Origin: Comamonadaceae bacterium UBA4962
GTDB taxonomy: Bacteria > Pseudomonadota > Gammaproteobacteria > Burkholderiales > Burkholderiaceae_C
Length of the DNA stretch: 64,000 nucleotides
Assembly: GCA_002397315.1 (NCBI GenBank)
Contig: DHAE01000004.1
Location: forward strand, 1 to 64,000
Reading direction: 5' to 3'
Numbering within the stretch: the stretch's first letter is position 1; the number at the start of each line of letters is the position of its first letter. A program made the translations under genes and the position numbers. Positions 62,567-64,000 of the stretch are shown piece by piece. The notes under the pieces were generated by a model. It was not told the origin of the DNA and ran no database searches. It was given only the letters and a program-made list of their open reading frames with translations.

Positions 62567-63430
62567 TTGGGTTTCAAGCAATGGGCAGCGGCTGCGCTGC
62601 TGGCCTGCGCCATGGGTGCGCACGCCTACGAGCCCCAGGCGGGCACCTGGGTCGTCACTTCCGAGGTGAACGGCAAGCCCGGACGGGGCCTCTCGGTCGA
62701 CGTGCAGAACGGCACGCTCGCGCTGCAGATGTACGCCTACGAGGGCAATGGGCAGCCCACCTTTTATCTGGCCGTGGGCCAGGTGTCCAACAACCGGGTC
62801 ACGGCGCGCCTGAACCGCTACACCGGCGGACCTTATTTCGGCGGCCCGGCACAGTCCGGCAGCGAGGCCGGCAGCCCGGGCAACGTCAGCATCCGCTTCA
62901 CGAGCGGCACCACCGGCTTCATCACCTTCCCGAACGAGCCGGAAAAAGCGATTTCCCGCTTCAACTTCGGCTATCCCCGCACGGCGCCCAGCCTCCTGGG
63001 CCTCTGGACCTTCACGTCGATCGGCTCCGAGGGCGTGCGCACCGACGCCGTCCAACTGAGCGGCTTCCTGCCGGCCACGCGTACCGGCAACGGCCTGGCC
63101 GTCAGCAGCGACAACCTCTTCGCGTGCGAGCACCAGGTGTCCGGCGAGCTGGCCGGCACGGTGCTGTGCGTGCGGGTCACGAGCGGCGGTTCGCTGCTGC
63201 GCGCCTATGCGATGAACTACAGCGTGAACGACGGCGAAGGCTACTCGCAAGGCGCTTCCAGCAATACCCAGCAGCTCATGGTGGCGCGCCGCGTGGCGAC
63301 GCTCCAGGGCGACGGCACGGGCATCGTCTACAAGGCGGCCGAAGAGGCTTCCACGCCGCCTTCGCCCTTGCTGCAGCAGGCCCTGCGCTCGCAGCTGGAG
63401 GCCGTGGCCCGCGAGGCCGCCGCGCCCTGA
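62567..63430 (+). CDS. Secreted protein of unknown function
   Basis: 287 residues. The TTG at 62567 is preceded by GGAGGAG at optimal distance and begins a clean signal peptide (GFKQWAAAALLACAMGAHA) with cleavage before YEPQAGTW. The open frame to 62489 adds a polar stretch before the signal and is less likely. The mature part is beta-rich (GTWVVTSEVNGKPGRGLSVD, MYAYEGNGQPTFYLAVGQV, FTSGTTGFITFP) with two cysteines (FACEHQVS, LCVRV) that may form a disulphide. Family not recognised. It stands alone. Confidence 0.68.
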   Translation: MGFKQWAAAALLACAMGAHAYEPQAGTWVVTSEVNGKPGRGLSVDVQNGTLALQMYAYEGNGQPTFYLAVGQVSNNRVTARLNRYTGGPYFGGPAQSGSEAGSPGNVSIRFTSGTTGFITFPNEPEKAISRFNFGYPRTAPSLLGLWTFTSIGSEGVRTDAVQLSGFLPATRTGNGLAVSSDNLFACEHQVSGELAGTVLCVRVTSGGSLLRAYAMNYSVNDGEGYSQGASSNTQQLMVARRVATLQGDGTGIVYKAAEEASTPPSPLLQQALRSQLEAVAREAAAP

Positions 63431-63660
63431 ACGGGGCCAGGCCGCCCGGATGAGCGGCCCCTGCGGGCGTCGATGGCTGCGCTCCGGCCGCCCCGCACCG
63501 CAGGCGGCACCGATGGCCCGGCGCGGCATCGGAAAGTGCCCCGTTCCTCGCCGCGCGGCTGTTGCGCACGTTGGCGTTCACCGTGCGCCGGCGCAGAATC
63601 CCAGCCTGGCCGCCTGCGCACGGGTGTGCGTGCGCAGGGTGCAGCCGGGTCCGGAGTGCC

Positions 63661-64000
63661 ATGCCCCCTTCGTCCATCGATCCGCCCCGCCCACCGCAGG
63701 CGCCGCTGGCGCGCCTGCTGGCGGAGGCCGCGCTGCAGCGCCAGGGCATGCTGCTCGGCGCCGACCGTGCCGACGGCGCTGCACAACCCGCAGCAGGCAT
63801 GCCCCAGGGGCTTGCGTCCGCCCTTCCTCTACCGCAACCTTCCACCGATCGGGTGAGCGTATCGCCCGAAGCGCGGGCGCGGGCCAGTGCCCAGGAGGCG
63901 GCCGCCGGCCGGCCCGCTGCCGGGGCGCCCGGCGCAGCGGCACAGCCCGCGGCCGGTGCGGCCGGGGAGGCTGCCGGCCGGAGTGCTTCCGTACCAGGCC
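63661..64000 (+). CDS. Start of an Ala/Pro-rich protein running off the window
   Basis: From ATG 63661 the frame is open to the last base (113 codons), coding MPPSSIDPPRPPQAPLARLL, EAALQRQGMLLGADRADGAA and then low-complexity Ala/Gly. A long Ala/Pro-rich N-terminus of this kind occurs in flagellar hook-length control proteins (FliK) and in some secretion proteins, but no domain is visible here to confirm it. The 230 bp upstream contain no gene. Confidence 0.5.
   Translation, partial: MPPSSIDPPRPPQAPLARLLAEAALQRQGMLLGADRADGAAQPAAGMPQGLASALPLPQPSTDRVSVSPEARARASAQEAAAGRPAAGAPGAAAQPAAGAAGEAAGRSASVPG

Noticed and set aside
63431..63660. Flagellar promoter before the partial gene
   Set aside because: No convincing sigma-28 or sigma-54 promoter elements could be seen.

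Overview
The window is about 64 kb of very GC-rich bacterial chromosome. Gene content points to a betaproteobacterium of the Comamonadaceae, close to Acidovorax/Paracidovorax (inferred, not proven). The signs are minCDE, a Tat-exported OpgD, GTP-type PckG, a split MetH, a Bug-type binding protein, many LysR regulators and a Ralstonia-type salicylate 5-hydroxylase. Coding density is high and most junctions are short or overlapping.

Layout. 0-4.4 kb: end of minC, minD, minE, a flavin reductase-like gene, an alpha/beta-hydrolase lacking its nucleophilic serine, and an M14 peptidase. 4.4-11 kb: dadA divergent from an ArgP-like regulator, a TetR gene, a broken FitB/VapC toxin locus, a universal stress protein, a phosphoesterase with a LysR gene, and a small membrane protein. 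11-19 kb: pckG, queC, a 50-residue membrane protein, opgD, threonine ammonia-lyase and an AidB-like acyl-CoA dehydrogenase. 19-26.9 kb: the gentisate operon (LysR, gentisate dioxygenase, fumarylpyruvate hydrolase, maleylpyruvate isomerase, MFS importer, AraC regulator, hydrolase, OmpW).

26.9-32.4 kb is an accessory island of visibly lower GC. It holds a decayed TonB-like gene, a 575-bp IS66-type remnant with a perfect 8-bp target duplication, and a three-gene minus-strand cassette. The cassette encodes a PD-(D/E)XK nuclease-like protein, a putative ADP-ribosyltransferase-fold protein and a eukaryotic-like protein kinase. I do not recognise it as a described system, and it is the best candidate for something new; defence or toxin-antitoxin function is inference.

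32.4-36.8 kb carries a NagR/NahR-like LysR gene divergent from a complete salicylate 5-hydroxylase (reductase, large and small oxygenase subunits, Rieske ferredoxin). With the gentisate operon this makes a route salicylate -> gentisate -> maleylpyruvate -> fumarylpyruvate -> fumarate + pyruvate, split by the island. 36.8-43.7 kb: MFS transporter, two OB-like proteins, a sigma-54 two-component pair and the MetH homocysteine domain. 43.8-52.8 kb: two catabolic clusters with LysR regulators (Fe-alcohol dehydrogenase/aldehyde dehydrogenase; CoA-transferase/cupin/acyl-CoA dehydrogenase/Bug protein). 53-61 kb: recQ, tandem class A beta-lactamase-like genes, and an MmcB-like nuclease with a nuclease-helicase fusion behind a LexA-like box. 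61-64 kb: TetR with cytochrome b561, a secreted protein of unknown function, and a gene running off the edge.

Two families of dispersed intergenic repeats run through the window. Family A is a ~95-115 bp palindromic element (4 copies). Family B has a CCCCCTGAGCGG-type end (3 copies), two of which supply the stop codon of the gene they follow. No rRNA, tRNA or CRISPR array was seen.
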